64,000 nt of DNA from Panax quinquefolius (taxonomy: Eukaryota; Streptophyta; Magnoliopsida; Apiales; Araliaceae), in NCBI GenBank assembly GCA_020205615.1, contig CM035163.1, positions 54,347,899 through 54,411,898 of the forward strand. Direction: 5' to 3'. Below the pieces are notes generated by a model. The model saw only the letters and a list, made by a program, of their open reading frames with translations, was not told the origin of the DNA and did not search any database. This document shows, piece by piece, positions 48,545 through 61,339 of the stretch. Position 1 is the stretch's first letter, and each line of letters starts with the position of its first letter. Position numbers and translations under genes: made by a program.

Positions 48545-48835
48545 TTTACATCAGTTCGGAGTTTACTTTCGTGGCCCTTTTTCTTTTATTTATATTTCGT
48601 CACTTTGGAGTTTACTTCGTGGCGGTTGATCGTTTTTACTGTTTTATTTATATTTAGTCCCACCTGGAGTTTACTTCGTGGCGGTTGATCGCATTTATTG
48701 CTTTATTTACATTTCTGATCTCCCATGGAGGTGCTTCGTGGTGGTTGATCATGTCTCTATATATATATTTACCGCTTTTATATATTTACATTTCCAATCC
48801 CCCATGGAGGTGCTTCGTGGTGGTTGATCATGTCT
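48545..48835 (+). repeat. Tandem 60-80-bp units inside the LTR
   Basis: GGAGTTTACTTCGTGGCGGT and GGAGGTGCTTCGTGGTGGT variants occur at about 48609, 48668, 48727 and 48806, each followed by TGATC. Confidence 0.85.
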
Positions 48836-49654
48836 GTATATATATATATATATATATATATTCTGATTTATATATATATAATCGCTATCGCTTTTCATAT
48901 AAAGCTGCGACATCATGTGAGCCTAGGAATCATGTGATCACAGATTGATCCCATGAATCTAGATTAGGTTCGTGATGGACATTTTCATTATAAGCGACTT
49001 TTGTAAATTATTCATGGTGTTTGAATTTCCTTAGATGGCTTTCATGCCCATGAGAGAGTTCGACATCGCTATATATTATTTTCTCAAGATGCTTCGATCT
49101 CAAAAATAAAAGCAATCGTAGAACATTTAATAATAAAATGGAAGTATGAAAAGGTCTCAATTACTATTGAGCACAGGGTTTGAAAAACCTCTTTTACAAA
49201 ACTTCACTGCTATATCATGTTTAAAACTGAATTTTTCATATAAATTCAAACCCTTTATATATAGGTGCGAACGAGGCCTTGCATTACTTCCAAATAAATT
49301 GCACATTGATCCACATACACACACACACACACATTCATATAACAGTTTCTTGAAAAGTGGCGGTCACCGTGGTAAAACGGATGTCGGGGGGTGCCTAACA
49401 CCTTCCCTCCGCATAATCAAGCCCCGAACCCAAATGAATCTCGGTTTCACGCATCCGTTTAGCGATTGTCACATCTCGGGTCAATGCTTAAACCTTTTCT
49501 CGGTTGCGTTGGTGCAACCAGTTAAAAACACCAACTGGTGACTCTTACAGTCAAATCGTCGACATATACATGTCGAACCTTTTTCACTTGTTTTTTCAAA
49601 CAAAAACTCACATAAAATGAGAACACCAAAGAACAAGAACAGAAAAGGGTCAAA

Positions 49655-49841
49655 TAAAAATCCCGACGTCGACATCTAGTTTGGTGAAATAAGTAGCTCC
49701 GTGGAGCTCATCAAGCATATCATCAACTGTAGGAATAGGAAACCTATCCTTTATGGTTACAACATTAAGTGCCCTATAGTCAGTACAAAATTTCCATGAC
49801 CCATCTTTTTTTTTTCTATTCAGGTTGAGAACTAACCACAA
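49655..49841 (-). pseudogene. Fragment of gypsy reverse transcriptase
   Basis: Reads [20 protein letters not shown], then [20 protein letters not shown], the RT block before the palm. Only about 60 residues remain. It lies on the opposite strand to the LTR at its left. Confidence 0.85.
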
Positions 49842-49859
49842 GAGTTTTGATTGGAATAA

Positions 49860-50689
49860 ACTTACTTTATTGATAATTTAGAAAGAGTTTAAATAACAAT
49901 AGAAAATAACAACTATTCCTAATTCTCAGGTCACAACTCTGAGAAATAAGATACTAAAATAACAAGATAGCCGAACTTTATTAAACAAATAATAACCACT
50001 TGTCCTATTCTTCAGCAAGCATGACTAACAATCTTGGACTATTTCTTTGGCCACCGACCAATCCACTTCTTCTCATTGCATGACTCATGTGTTGTCTCTA
50101 CGTGTGCATGTGCATGTTAATCCAAATACTTTGGATTTTTTACTGGCATTCTTTGAGATCTTCTTGGTGGTTTATCAATAAACTTCCACAAATACCTTAA
50201 ACCTTTATTTAATTTTGATCTCTAACCATAGCTCCAATTTCTAATCTCATACCCAATAAAATTTACAACAAATTTCTCCTTTTCTTCATCATTTTCTTCA
50301 CAACAATATTAATCGTAAACCTAAAATCTAACCCTAAATAAGATTTTATTGATGTTTTAAGTTAATTGGGTGAGAAATTTTTAGATCAATTTGGGGTTGG
50401 TGTGGGTTAGGGTTTTACTCATTGATGGTTAAAATTGACTTGGATGATTTTTTTTTATCGAGGATGAAACAATGAATTGAAGTCACAATCAATTGATTAT
50501 GCCGCTGCTTTGCAAACATCACGGTGCTAACCATAGTCGATGAAGATGAATTGATTGAAGAGAAAGAATGAGAGAGAGAAGGGTGGTGGCATTAAGTTTA
50601 ATTAATTTTTATTTTCATTTATTAGTTTTATTATTATTATATTATTTTTGTTAATAGTTTACTTATTTTATCATTAAAAAAATAGAGTA
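49860..50689. other. Stretch without a recognised gene, likely part of a MITE
   Basis: A+T-rich. The motifs CTTTTCTTCATCATTTTC and TGAAGATGAATTG resemble the 16.7-17.1 kb stretch downstream of the related repeat, in opposite orientation. No coding signal. Confidence 0.4.
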
Positions 50690-50856
50690 ACCTGAACTCC
50701 CAATCATTTTTGACCCGTTGAGAGTTTGGAGAGTATTTTTTGTTACGCAAATTAAACATTAGGGTACAAGTAGACACATTTAGAAGTTTAAAATACAAAC
50801 CTCATCATGCATGTAAAATTTAGGGTGCAAAGTGTATTTTAATCTTGATATTTTAA
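50690..50856. repeat. MITE-type repeat, same family as 16478-16700
   Basis: Minus-strand order: AAATACACTTTGCACCCTAAA, then ACATGCATGATGAGGTTTG, then CAACGGGTCAAAAATGA. Counterpart of the copy upstream of the DYW gene. Confidence 0.65.
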
Positions 50857-51928
50857 TCAATTTTTTTTGGATTATTCGGTTATTTTTTGAAATTTAATTA
50901 TATCCAATTTATTATTCGATATTTGGATTCGGGTTTAGTTTTAAAATTTTTGTAATTCAGTTAACTGAACAACCGAATTGTCCAAAAAAATTAACCCTTA
51001 AAAATAAAAACAAACAAACTGTAATCTCTCATCAATCATCTTACTCTCAGATCTCATCTCTCACTAGGCGATACGGGATACCCTCACTCTTTAGATCTCT
51101 CATCTCTACCCTAGTGCCCTAACTCAAAACCCTAGTCCCCAAATTGCGAGTTGCGACTCCGTTCCGCTTCCGGGCTCCGACCTGTTTGTGCTTAATTTTC
51201 TCCTTTTTTGATTTGATTACATCATATTCTTACTTTGTGTTGTAGTTTTTGAGTGATTTTAAAACTTGAATTTGTGAATTTAAATTGTTTTATGTCTGAT
51301 ATGAGGCGATTGATTTAGTATTTGTGAAGATTATGTAATTTTTAGGTATTTCTAATTGTCTTGCTTTATGGATTTATAGAGTTTAAATATGGTTTCAAAG
51401 CTCTTAAGCAATTTTGATTAACATTCTTTGAATTGAATTAGTGATTTAAAATTTTGGATTGGTATCACAATTGTTGTTTTATTACTCAACAGTTAACCCT
51501 AGACTTTTGTTATTATTATTTTTTTTAATATAAAAATTATCTTTTATTGAGATGACCGTTTAATTGCTAAGAATTGTTAATCTTTGTACATTTGTACATT
51601 TGTTCTTTTTATTTAACATTATATATAAATATATAAGGCATTTTAATTTTCTGAATATTATTTAATTAGAATTATAGTATAATTTCAAACTTATATTCTA
51701 ATTCCATATGCCAATCAAAATATTTTCTTTTGCTTCATCTACATTTTCATGGTTTATGTACCACAATATTAATGCATCTTTGATTTGTCAAGCCTAACAC
51801 ATTAAAGTATTCTTTATGCCTAACACTACCACACGATTCTCCAGTTATTGCTACAATACTCATCATCACATCTGTGCTGCAGCCTGCATGTTGTTGCCCA
51901 AGTGTTGTGTATATTTCTTCTGCTTTGT
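50857..51928. other. Gap with possible gene 5' UTR-like segment
   Basis: Bases 51040-51190 are CT-rich with ACCCTAG and AAACCCTAG motifs often found in plant leaders. No start codon with a credible frame follows and no exon was recognised. The left part (50870-51000) is rich in ATTCGGTTA-type phrases of a hAT-like repeat, matched by 52540-52680. Confidence 0.3.
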
Positions 51929-52479
51929 CAAGTGGCGAAGCCATAAAATTTATTCAGTGGGGTCAAAATATTGTGATGTTATAAATAGATTGGCGGGTGT
52001 TCAGGGGTAACGCCCTGAGCCCAATTTTTTAAAGAAAATTTTGTGCTTTTTAGTCGATTGCATATGTAAAACATGTATTTTGTTACAATATTGTTAATAT
52101 AACAAGTAATAACACTATATATACACACACACACACACATATACACAACCTTATTGACCCCTAATACGTCTTTTTAATCACAAATTTGTTAATAAATATT
52201 TAAATTTCTTATGTTATAAAAATAGTATAAATTAGATTATTATTTATTTTAAAATTATTAGAGTAAGATGCATACATCAAGAATTAGAAGTAACATAGAA
52301 TTGAGAAAGTTATAAGAAAAATTTAATTTGACCCCGTATATTAAAAAAATTATAAAATTTTAGTGGGGTAAATTTATTCATTACACTTAATTTTTTTTTC
52401 TAAATTTATCATATATTATAAAATAATTTTTTTAGTAGGGTCAATTTACCCCACACCCTAAAGGGTGGCTTCGCCCTTG
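51929..52479. mobile_element. Non-autonomous hAT-like element (GGCGAAGCC ends)
   Basis: Ends CAAGTGGCGAAGCCA and, inverted, CAAGGGCGAAGCCA. Flanking GCTTTGT at 51922-51928 and 52480-52486 (an eighth base differs) is a likely TSD. The inside is A+T-rich with no ORF. Confidence 0.7.
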
Positions 52480-52754
52480 GCTTTGTTTGCTGAGTGTTGG
52501 CTACTACAATACTTCATGTTTCTGCTATTAATTTTGGTTATTAATCGAATAACAAATTGGGTTACTCAGTTACCTTACAATTCGGGTTGTTGTTCGGATA
52601 GTTAAAAAGTGGAGAATTTTGGTTTTCAGTTATAACCGAATACCTTATTCGATTCAGTTATAACTAAATGCTCAGTCTTAGTAATACATATAGAAAAACT
52701 CTCGGAAAATAATATTTATTGCAAATATTTAATTTGATTTTTTAATATTTATTG

Positions 52755-52985
52755 AAATTCGGTGTAGGATAGGAGTGAGAAATATTTAGGAAATTGATAT
52801 TTTTACACCATTTTTTGATATATTCACATGAAAAGTGTTGCTATAGATATATAGCGACGGTGAAAATCGTCGCTATAAGATCTAAAGCAATGGTTTTCAT
52901 GTGAAAATATTATTTTTTGTTGTGAATTTTTCAGTTTCCAATATTTATTTCTACCTCATATTCTTATATGCGGTATACCCCTTTA
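52755..52985. repeat. Foldback element with inner TAGCGACG hairpin
   Basis: Outer arms (GAGTGAGAAATATTTAGGAAA and, inverted, GAATATGAGGTAGAAATAAAT) flank a hairpin at 52823-52906 containing TATAGCGACGGTGAAAATCG, complementary to CGTCGCTATA in the same stem. Such GCGACGG repeats are usual near ends of CACTA elements. Confidence 0.55.
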
Positions 52986-53279
52986 TAATAATAATATTTT
53001 AAAAATCTATGATATTATAATTTAATTTTATATTAAGGATCTACGAAAAAATCTATAAAAAAAATTTAGCAAAAAAATTTAAAAGAAATTTACCTTTTTA
53101 TGTAAAAATAGAGACATTTATTACTAGACCAACACTTGGGCAACCACCATTTTTATTCAAATCACAAGTAATTATTTTGTGTGATAAAAATAATATTTCG
53201 AGACTTTTATACCAAACATTAGCAATTATGAGGAGAGCAAGAATTTGTATTTATAACATCATCCTTAAAATTTACCTGG

Positions 53280-53553
53280 TGTGATGCGGTGCAATGCGGT
53301 ATGATTTTTAAAATTAATATATACACATACATATGTGCATGCGGATGTGGAATATCCACACTACATTACACCGAACCATAAATATCTGCATATATATAAT
53401 TTATTATATATATACACATACATACTTAGAAATTCTAAAATCTAATTTATTATATATATACACATACATACTTACAACACATGAATAAATTACAAATTAT
53501 TTGATATCCTAAAATGTAGATTAAGGTGCTAACTGTTATAAAAATAGAATGGA

Positions 53554-53556
<3 letters not shown>
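53280..53556. repeat. hAT-like GCGGT remnant and a 46-bp direct repeat
   Basis: GGTGTGATGCGGTGCAATGC at 53279 resembles hAT-type subterminal repeats. AATTTATTATATATATACAC with CTTAGAAATTCTAAAATC is repeated at 53399 and 53445. Confidence 0.5.

Positions 53557-53605
<49 letters not shown>
53557..53605. repeat. (TA)n microsatellite, target of a MITE insertion
   Basis: About 24 TA units up to the MITE start; TA repeats continue on its right at 57871-57898. Confidence 0.9.
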
Positions 53606-53609
<4 letters not shown>

Positions 53610-56600
53610 CCCTCAATTGAGGGATCCCTTAAATAGTGTTATTTGAGGGATAGGGCGCTCAACCTTTGGATCTGTTTTAATGACTTTATGTGGCTGAGAT
53701 TGTTTTACATCTTTTAACCCGTTTTCTTCAAATAACCCAAATCATCATTAGAACCCAAATCAAGAATTTAACACAAATTAAAAATAATCCATTAGAACTT
53801 ATACCAAGAATTTATCAATGGAATCCAAATTAAGAACTACCCATTAGAACCTATATCTAAAATTCATCATTATAACTGAAATAAAAAATTACCCATTAGA
53901 TGTTTGATTCTCTTGCTTCGTGTTTCTTGACTTTTCTTTTCTTTCAACAATAATAAGTCACACGAATTTTTACAAATCCATATTAAATCTGGAGATGTAA
54001 TCTTGTAACGACCCCAAAATTCATACAATTTAATTCTCAACTTTGGTCGTTAATAATACATTCAACCTCTAATTTTACATCATTAAACAATAATACAACC
54101 ATTGAAATTTGCAGAATAATTAAAATTTTCTATTACAAACTATCCTCGTTCCCAAAACCTTCAACCTTTACATCTAAATATCTCAGAATCATTTTAATAC
54201 TACAATAGTTTACATCGCAAAACGATATTACAATTCGACATTAATACATTATTCGGAACCTTAAACATGGTTCAAATAATAATAACAGAACCAAAGTGTA
54301 AAAATCTTCAAGTATCACATCTGATTCACGTCTTTCAAGTAACACATAACTTTACCTTGAATCTTGAACTTGCAAAAGTGGTTATTTGCAAGGTTGAGCT
54401 CGACAGCCCAGCAAAATCTAATAGTTTTCATGCATCACATAGCATATAATAACATGCTCAACATAAAACATACATGATATAGTTCATATAACAGGTATAA
54501 AGATACTCAATCAGCATGCTTTAATCCATCAACATAGTCATAAATTGACTTTAACATTTCATACTTTCAACATATATATAACACATCATGCTCTTTGCAA
54601 TAAAGATTTAAAACAGTTAATCATCCAGTTCACATAGCAAATAAGAATTGAAAGACTTGCCTGATTCGTAGTTTATGAACTACGACTTAACTGCTTAACG
54701 CTTATCTGCACTTCGTGTATTCCTACACAATTATATAATCATGGATTCACATCCATTAGTCATATATTTCATATGCTCTTAATATAAAAACAAATATTGT
54801 TTCTTATCTTGGTTTCATTTTTACTTGAACTTAGGATAATCATGAGACTAGTTCATTCTATTATCATATTTATCTAAACAATCTTGTTTCATATCTTGTA
54901 GTCTTTAAAGACAATATATAACCATAACTTAAGACCATGCAGTTAACAAACTGCTTTTGGTCACTCACAGAAACGACGTGGTCACACAAGATTTATGCTT
55001 GGGAGTGGCGCGGTGCCGCTTACTCCCAAATTAAAACAAGACTTGAGCTTTTCATTGCTCAGTTTAGTCCTAACCTACTATGCATTCTGATACATACTAT
55101 AAACATACATTAAGTAAGTTCTGATATTTCTTCAAGTTCACATTTTAAATCATTTAGTTTTGAATTACATAGTTCTATGTTGAATTATTTACATCAACAA
55201 GGCTTAACAACTTCTTTTAATGAAGGTTCAAGGTTTATAAGCTTTTAAACTTTATATTGGTACTAACAACCTTTAATACGCATGTTCACATGTATCTATC
55301 TCATTTACATAGACATAACATAGTTTATACTTTTAAAACGTGCTTAAATAACTTATGTCATGCTTGACTAGTTGAGTGCACATATCATTCATGTTCAAAG
55401 GCATAAATAACTCTATCATGCTTGCTTATAAGGTCATAATGCAAGTAACAATGCTCATCAAAGTTAGTTTCTAAAACTTTTAAATTTCTCTTTGAAAACA
55501 CATATTATCCAAGCTATACAAGTTATCTTATACGAGGTAACTTAAGATCACATTTTATGCTCGCATGACTCCACCATATGCTCACTACAAAGTCAGAACT
55601 CAAGTGACTTTAAGTTCGTCAAGGGTTTGTTTTTGAAATCTTCAAGTTTCTTTTAAAAACACATACTAAGTCATGCTTAAGCATCCCATTATGAGTAAAG
55701 TAATCTTGGCCATAAGACATGTCTATTATCATGCATATTCATGTTTTATTACTTAGAATAACATAATCCATCGTCCGGAACACTATACTTGCGTATGTGC
55801 TCGTTCGACGCCCTCCGATTGCTTCCTATTACATAACAGTCACAAAGATGACTATTTTGACCCTTCCTAACGACCTCAAATTGAAAAAATTAAAGAACAA
55901 AAGTTGTAGGTCTATTCGTCCTCGTTCTGGACAAAACAGTCCACGGTCGAGAACACGGGGTAATGCAGTGGCGCTCCTTTTGCTCCTGTCTATCATAGCT
56001 TGCACTTTTAATGCCCGACTCAATTAAAGTACACAAGACGGTATGTGCACCGGCTTCGCATGTAAAAAGCGATTTTGGACATATCTTTTTCATTTTAAGT
56101 CCGAATTAGTCAATTTTCAATTCGTTGGACTCGTTAAATTCTTAGCTACTCATCTAGAGAATAATTATAACACTTCAAACATATTAACAAATCATTTTAA
56201 GGGTTCCAATTCAGTGTTCATGCTATATTTTTATGTTTTAAACACATTTAGCGAATTCATTCGCTACGAACTCGTTTCTCAACCAAATTGGTCCGTTTAA
56301 CTTTCGTTTTTTTCGTTTTTCAACATACTAACAACTTCCATTATCAATTTACAGTTTAGAGTATGAATTCAAAACCAATTTTGATCCCAAAACATACCAT
56401 GTAATATATATAAAACCAAAACTCAAGTTCTTCACCTTCAAACATGTTTTCATGAATTCGATACTTTAAAAATCATCTATAGACAACATATAATAGATTA
56501 TGTAATCCCAATACACATAAAAATTAATTTCTCAACAATTAACCCTAGAACTTCAATTATAGAGAACTTAGAAAACAAAACTAAGAACTCAAAACTTTAA

Positions 56601-57862
56601 AATAGATTACTTACCTTTAATTAGCTAGATGATTAGAGAAGCTTGATTAATCTTTTTCATCTTCTTTGATTCTCAGAATTTATCTTCTCAATTACAAAGA
56701 ATTCTCTCCCTTTCTCTAACCCTCTCTTCCGTGTTCTTAACCTTAGAAAAAGAACACGTAAAATAAACTGACTCCCCTCTCTCTCACATACATTAGTTAC
56801 AATAGGTGTCAGTTACAATAAACCAAAAGCCATAAGGCTCCGTTTGGTTACACACAATTTCCCACATACTAGATTATTTAAATAATATTATATTATATAG
56901 TTTTTATTTGTCACACATGCAATCAATTTACATAACTTACAATAAGAATTATAATAATTATAATTTTTATTATAATTCTTCTGATGATTAATAAATAATT
57001 ATATATCTAATTTAATTAATAAATTAGACTTAAACATCACTTTATTTAATTTACTTATTTTCTTTAATATTAAACAACTCATTTGATTTAATTAATTCAT
57101 TAAATTAAATCTTCAAAGAATAAAATTTACCTTTGCTTTAACTTAATTATCATCCACACGTAACTAAATTATTATACCACAATTTCATAAATTATTTATT
57201 TTTCACAATAAATAAATTATTTAAAATATTTATTTAATTCAATAAATATTTAAGATTAATTACAAAATTCTTTTAATTCCTTCAATAGTTAACTTAACTA
57301 TTAAACCTCACTTTTCCAATATATGAATATATATTTCTCTTCACACCAGATCACATATTTCAAAATATATAGCACGTATATATACATACTCAAACTCAAA
57401 ACATCTCATAATAAGAATTTTAATTATTAAATTCCTATTTTAATAACTTATAAAAATTCAGGTTGTCACAAATCTCAACTCAGATTTAAAAAACCCAATT
57501 CAAAAAACCCTCGTACATCTCCAAATCAACGCCCACAACCTAGATTTTGTTAGGGAAAAAAACTACATGGATACCTTGTAGAAATAGATATCTTGCAAAA
57601 TGAGTTGAAAATTGTGAAAATGGTGGGTCATCTCTTCATCTCGAAAGGGTTGGTCTTCTCTTAGGCTTGCACGGGACTCTTCCTCTTTTCCCTTTTACGT
57701 GCCTTAGATTTTCTCCAGCATTGGATGTATTGGGTTATTTGGAGAAAACGGGTTAAAAGATGTAAAATCTCAGCCACATAAAGTCATTAAAACAGATCCA
57801 ACGGTTGAGCGCCCTATCCCTCAAATAACACTATATGAGGGATCCCTCAACTGAAGGGGACT
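53606..57862. mobile_element. MULE-type MITE in a TA microsatellite, split by a solo LTR
   Basis: Inverted ends of about 150 bases: AGTCCCCTCAATTGAGGGAT at the left and its near-complement at the right (CCTCAACTGAAGGGGACT). Inner phrases such as CTGAGATTGTTTTACATC match in inverted order. Without the solo LTR the element is about 790 bases. TSD cannot be told from the TA flanks. Confidence 0.75.
54004..57470 (-). mobile_element. Solo LTR of a chromovirus, 3,467 bp, TSD AATCT
   Basis: Starts TGTAACGACC and ends GGTTGTCACA on the plus strand, with AATCT on both sides (53999-54003 and 57471-57475). Stretches near its right end (CTCCGTTTGGTTA, TAAATAATTATATATCTAAT, CATCACTTTATTTAATTTA) match the LTRs at 22856-34991 and 40862-43881, giving a related but distinct family in the same orientation. 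No internal coding region remains, as expected after LTR-LTR recombination. Confidence 0.9.
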
Positions 57863-57867
57863 GTATA

Positions 57868-57870
<3 letters not shown>

Positions 57871-57898
<28 letters not shown>
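57871..57898. repeat. (TA)n microsatellite
   Basis: Right half of the TA tract flanking the MITE. Confidence 0.9.
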
Positions 57899-57902
<4 letters not shown>

Positions 57903-57936
57903 AACTTATCTCAAACTGTAAAAATTAATTTGTCAA

Positions 57937-58957
57937 GGCTAGTACTTGGTTTTTTATCCTTAAGACAATTATGTCTTTCTTACAGTGCTCAGAGTTGATA
58001 GCACTTGTCTATCAGTATATATAATGACAATGTATACTATAGTAGCACTCCAAATAGTATACTCGTCGAACCAAAATTATAATGCTCAGAACTATCTCTC
58101 TAAATGAACTATAAACTGCTAATGAAATGAAAAAGAAAAAGAAGACTTAGAATGCTTAATGCTAGTGAATTCGAATGAATGAAAAGGCTGCCCCTTCCTA
58201 TCTATTTATAAGAGGGATTAGTGACCCTTCCAAAGGGATATAACCCCTTGAAAAGGTACTATTTAGCCAAAATGATGTAATTTAAGGCTTAACAAAAATG
58301 GCGCGTCCGTTCAGCCAAAACCGACATAATTTTGGGGCATCCGTTCAGACAGATAGCGCTTCCCAAAACGATGCGGTATTAATGCGTCTGTTCGGCAGAT
58401 AAAGCTTCCCAAAACGACACAGTATTGATAATATATAACATTTATCAAAACAACACAGTTTTGATAATAAAATTAAATAAATTAAAATTTAAATAAATTT
58501 TTTTAAATAAAAATTTAAATAAATTTTGTCCAAAAAATTATATACAAGGACCTGAACCAATGAACCTCGAACCTCGAACCATGTGCTTGAGCCGAGCTAG
58601 CCGATTGGCGGCGATGGCGCACGCGCGTGTGGGTTCGAACCAAGCCTTGACTAGGTCCTCTCCCTTCCACAAAAGTGGGGTGCCCCTTGGGGCCCAAACC
58701 CAAGAGCAACTTTCTTGTATATAAACATATTAAATTTGTACTTCTTAACCGTGTGGGATTTAACTTCCCACATCTATTTATTATCATTTTTAAGGGTGAT
58801 CTTTGGGAGTTAATATCTCATTCATTACTTTATGAATTTGTGATTCAAAATACTAAATTTAATTTACTCATGGAGTAGAACACATTAATATGTGGATTCA
58901 CTTTAAATAATTAATAAAACCCACTTTAATTTTGGCTCAAATTCTAATAATTCTCAC
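57937..58957 (-). mobile_element. Probable 3' LTR of the copia remnant
   Basis: On the minus strand a TGTGAGAATTATTAG start at about 58957 and a CTAGCCTTGACA end at about 57937 would make a 1-kb LTR, with a TATAAATAGA box at 58210-58201. No clear polypurine tract is seen before the start, so the borders are tentative. Confidence 0.5.
58201..58210 (-). promoter_or_regulatory. TATA box in the copia LTR
   Basis: TATAAATAGA read on the minus strand in a GC-moderate promoter-like context. Confidence 0.5.
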
Positions 58958-59486
58958 ATGAATGATATTGACTGTCAGCCTTATGCAAATGTTATGTGGA
59001 CTCTGAAAGAGAGAGAGAGAGATGGCTTTTGTCTTTGAACCTTACCTTGTGAAAGACTATCGGCTTTACTGATTGTCCAGTGAATGTGATGTCTTGAATT
59101 GTCCAACCGTTTGTGTAAATCGAGACAATAGTAATTCACACAAAATATTTCTAGACATTATTTGGTTCTCATGATTTTGTTCATTTCGACCTCGAACAAT
59201 CCCGAATTTATGAGTGTTTTAGAGAAGTATAGCCTTATCCTTCTCATAGAATTGGCCCAGTTCACACTCACATATGTGATTCTTAATGAGAGTATCCTGC
59301 CATACTCCACTTGTTTATCAAGATTTAAGAATCATTAAAAGCATATCTTATCCTGAAACCGCTGCAGGTATCACTATCTCTTATCATAGCAATGAGCAGA
59401 AGAAATTAATTTCTTCATAGTGATTAAGTTGAATCTTTCATAATTTAGTTGTCCCTTTGAACCTAGATCTTGGGATATCCAGTTAA

Positions 59487-59655
59487 CTAGGTTGGATTTC
59501 CATCATAACGATCCTTGTTTATAGGCTTTAAACACATTCCCCTTGAAGTTATTTTCACTTTCTCTCTAGTCAAACCTTTAGTCAACGGATCCGCTATACT
59601 TTCTTTCGACTTTATGTACTCAATAGACATAATGCCATTAGAGAGAATTTTTTTT

Positions 59656-59695
<40 letters not shown>

Positions 59696-61339
59696 AATAC
59701 ATGTGATTATGTACCCTTCTAATTGCTGATTGACTATCACAATGGATAAAAATAGGCGACATAAGTTTAGGTCACATAAGAATATCTTCTCAAAAGTGAT
59801 GAAGCCACTCAGCTTTTTCTCCAGCCTTATCCAATGCAATAAACTCAGATTCCATCGTTGATCGAGCAATGCATGTTTATTTAGAAGATTTCCATGATAC
59901 TGCTCCTTCACTTAGTGTAAACACAAAACCACTTGTGGATTTAGAGTCTTTTGTATCCGATATCCAGTTCGCATCACAGTATCCTTTGAGTAGTACTGGA
60001 TGTCTTGAGTAGTGCAATCCAAAGTTTTGAGTGTATTTTAAATACCTTAAAACTCTTATAATCGCTTTCTAGTGATCTTGTCCTAAATTACTTGTAAATC
60101 TACTCAATTTATTGACAGCTTGTGCTATGTTAGGACGAGTACAATTCATTACATATATAATGCTTCCTATTATTTGTGCATACTCTGATTGTGATATGTT
60201 CTCTCCTTTATTTTTAAATAAGTGTAGATTTGTATCTACTGGAGTTCCCACAAGATTACAATTGTATTAATTAAATTTCCTGAGTATTTTTTCAATATAG
60301 TGTGACTGTGATAACACTAACCCATCTGATGTTTTAAAATTTTTAATTCCTAATATTACATTGGCAATACCCATGTCTTTCATGTCAAACATATTATTTA
60401 ATATTCTTTTAGTAGTTTTAATGACATCATTATTACAACCCATAATGAGCATATCATCTATATAAAGACAAATAATGACACACCTTTTCTCAGTATCCTT
60501 GACATACACACATTTTTCACGCTCATTTATCTTGAAACCATTTGATAACATTGCATTGTCAAATTTTTCATGTCATTATTTAGGTGCTTATTTTAATCCA
60601 TAAAGGAACTTCACAAGCCGACAAACTTTCTTCTCTTGTCCTGGAATAATAAACCCTTCTGGTTGTTTCATGCAAATTTCTTCTTCTAAATCTCCATTCA
60701 AGAAAGTTGTTTTCACATCCATTTGATGAATCTGTAAATTATATATAGCTGCAATAATTATTAACATCCTAATTAAGGATATTCTTATCACAAGAGAATA
60801 AGTATCAAAATAATTCAAACCCTCCTTTTGCTTGTATCCTTTGATTACAAGTCTTGCTTTATATTTGTCTATAGATCCATCTGCTTTCATTTTCTTCTTG
60901 ACTATCCACTTATATCCTAGAGGTTTAGAGCATAGTGGGAGATCTACTAATTCCCACGTATGATTGTGCAGAATGGATTCTACTTCACTATTTATAGCCT
61001 CTTTCTGATATGGAGCTTTGGAACTCGATACCGCTTCTCTATAAGTTTGAGGCTCAATTTCTAACAAATAAGTTATAAAATTTGGACCATAAGATTTTTA
61101 TATTCTAGCACGTTTACTACGTCTAGGCTCATCAATATCTTCTAATCCATGATCATTTTCACTAACAGTGTCATAAGTTCTTTTGTTTGAACTTATTTCT
61201 TGTTCATTAGAACTTGGCTCTTGTTCCTTTTTATTAGTAAATACAGTTTTAAAGAATTCAACATCTTTTGACTCAATAATACTATTTTCATATATTTCCT
61301 CTATTTTCGATTTATTAACCAAAAATCTATATGCACTGT
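59487..61339 (-). pseudogene. Ty1/copia pol remnant (integrase end, RT, RNase H)
   Basis: Order from 61339 leftward: end of integrase with NKSKIEEIYENSI, a charged linker (KKEQEPSSNEQEISSNK), RT (YKWIVKKKMKADGSIDKYKA, HQMDVKTTFLNGDLEEE), the catalytic YIDDML at about 60460, then RNase H ([37 protein letters not shown]). Stops occur at 61097-61099, near 60580, 60267, 60069 and elsewhere. Its 5' side is cut by the LTR at 61340. The strand and spacing match the LTR at 57937-58957. Confidence 0.88.

Larger units (their letters stand above)
46990..49533 (+). mobile_element. LTR of a third retrotransposon family (Tat/Ogre-like)
   Basis: A purine tract AAAGAGGGGGATC (46977-46989) lies directly before TGTAGACACTCAAAATTTT. 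The far end, near 49533 (AAAACACCA), is followed two bases later by TGGTGACTC, close to the Arg-tRNA-like primer site of Tat/Ogre elements. The LTR holds an array of GAGATAACCCC phrases at 47050-47420, TA microsatellites and a 60-80-base tandem repeat. A TATAAAG at about 48898 may be its promoter. Finding a PPT before and a primer-like site after the same LTR suggests tandem elements sharing an LTR, or a rearranged copy. Confidence 0.6.

Noticed and set aside
51040..51190. Possible first exon of a plant gene (AAACCCTAG leader)
   Set aside because: No coding frame follows; kept only as a weak note.
51747..51944. 65-codon minus-strand ORF
   Set aside because: Overlaps the border of the hAT-like element at 51929 and has no recognisable domain.
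55797..56027. 76-codon ORF and its antisense
   Set aside because: Inside the solo LTR; no conserved motif.
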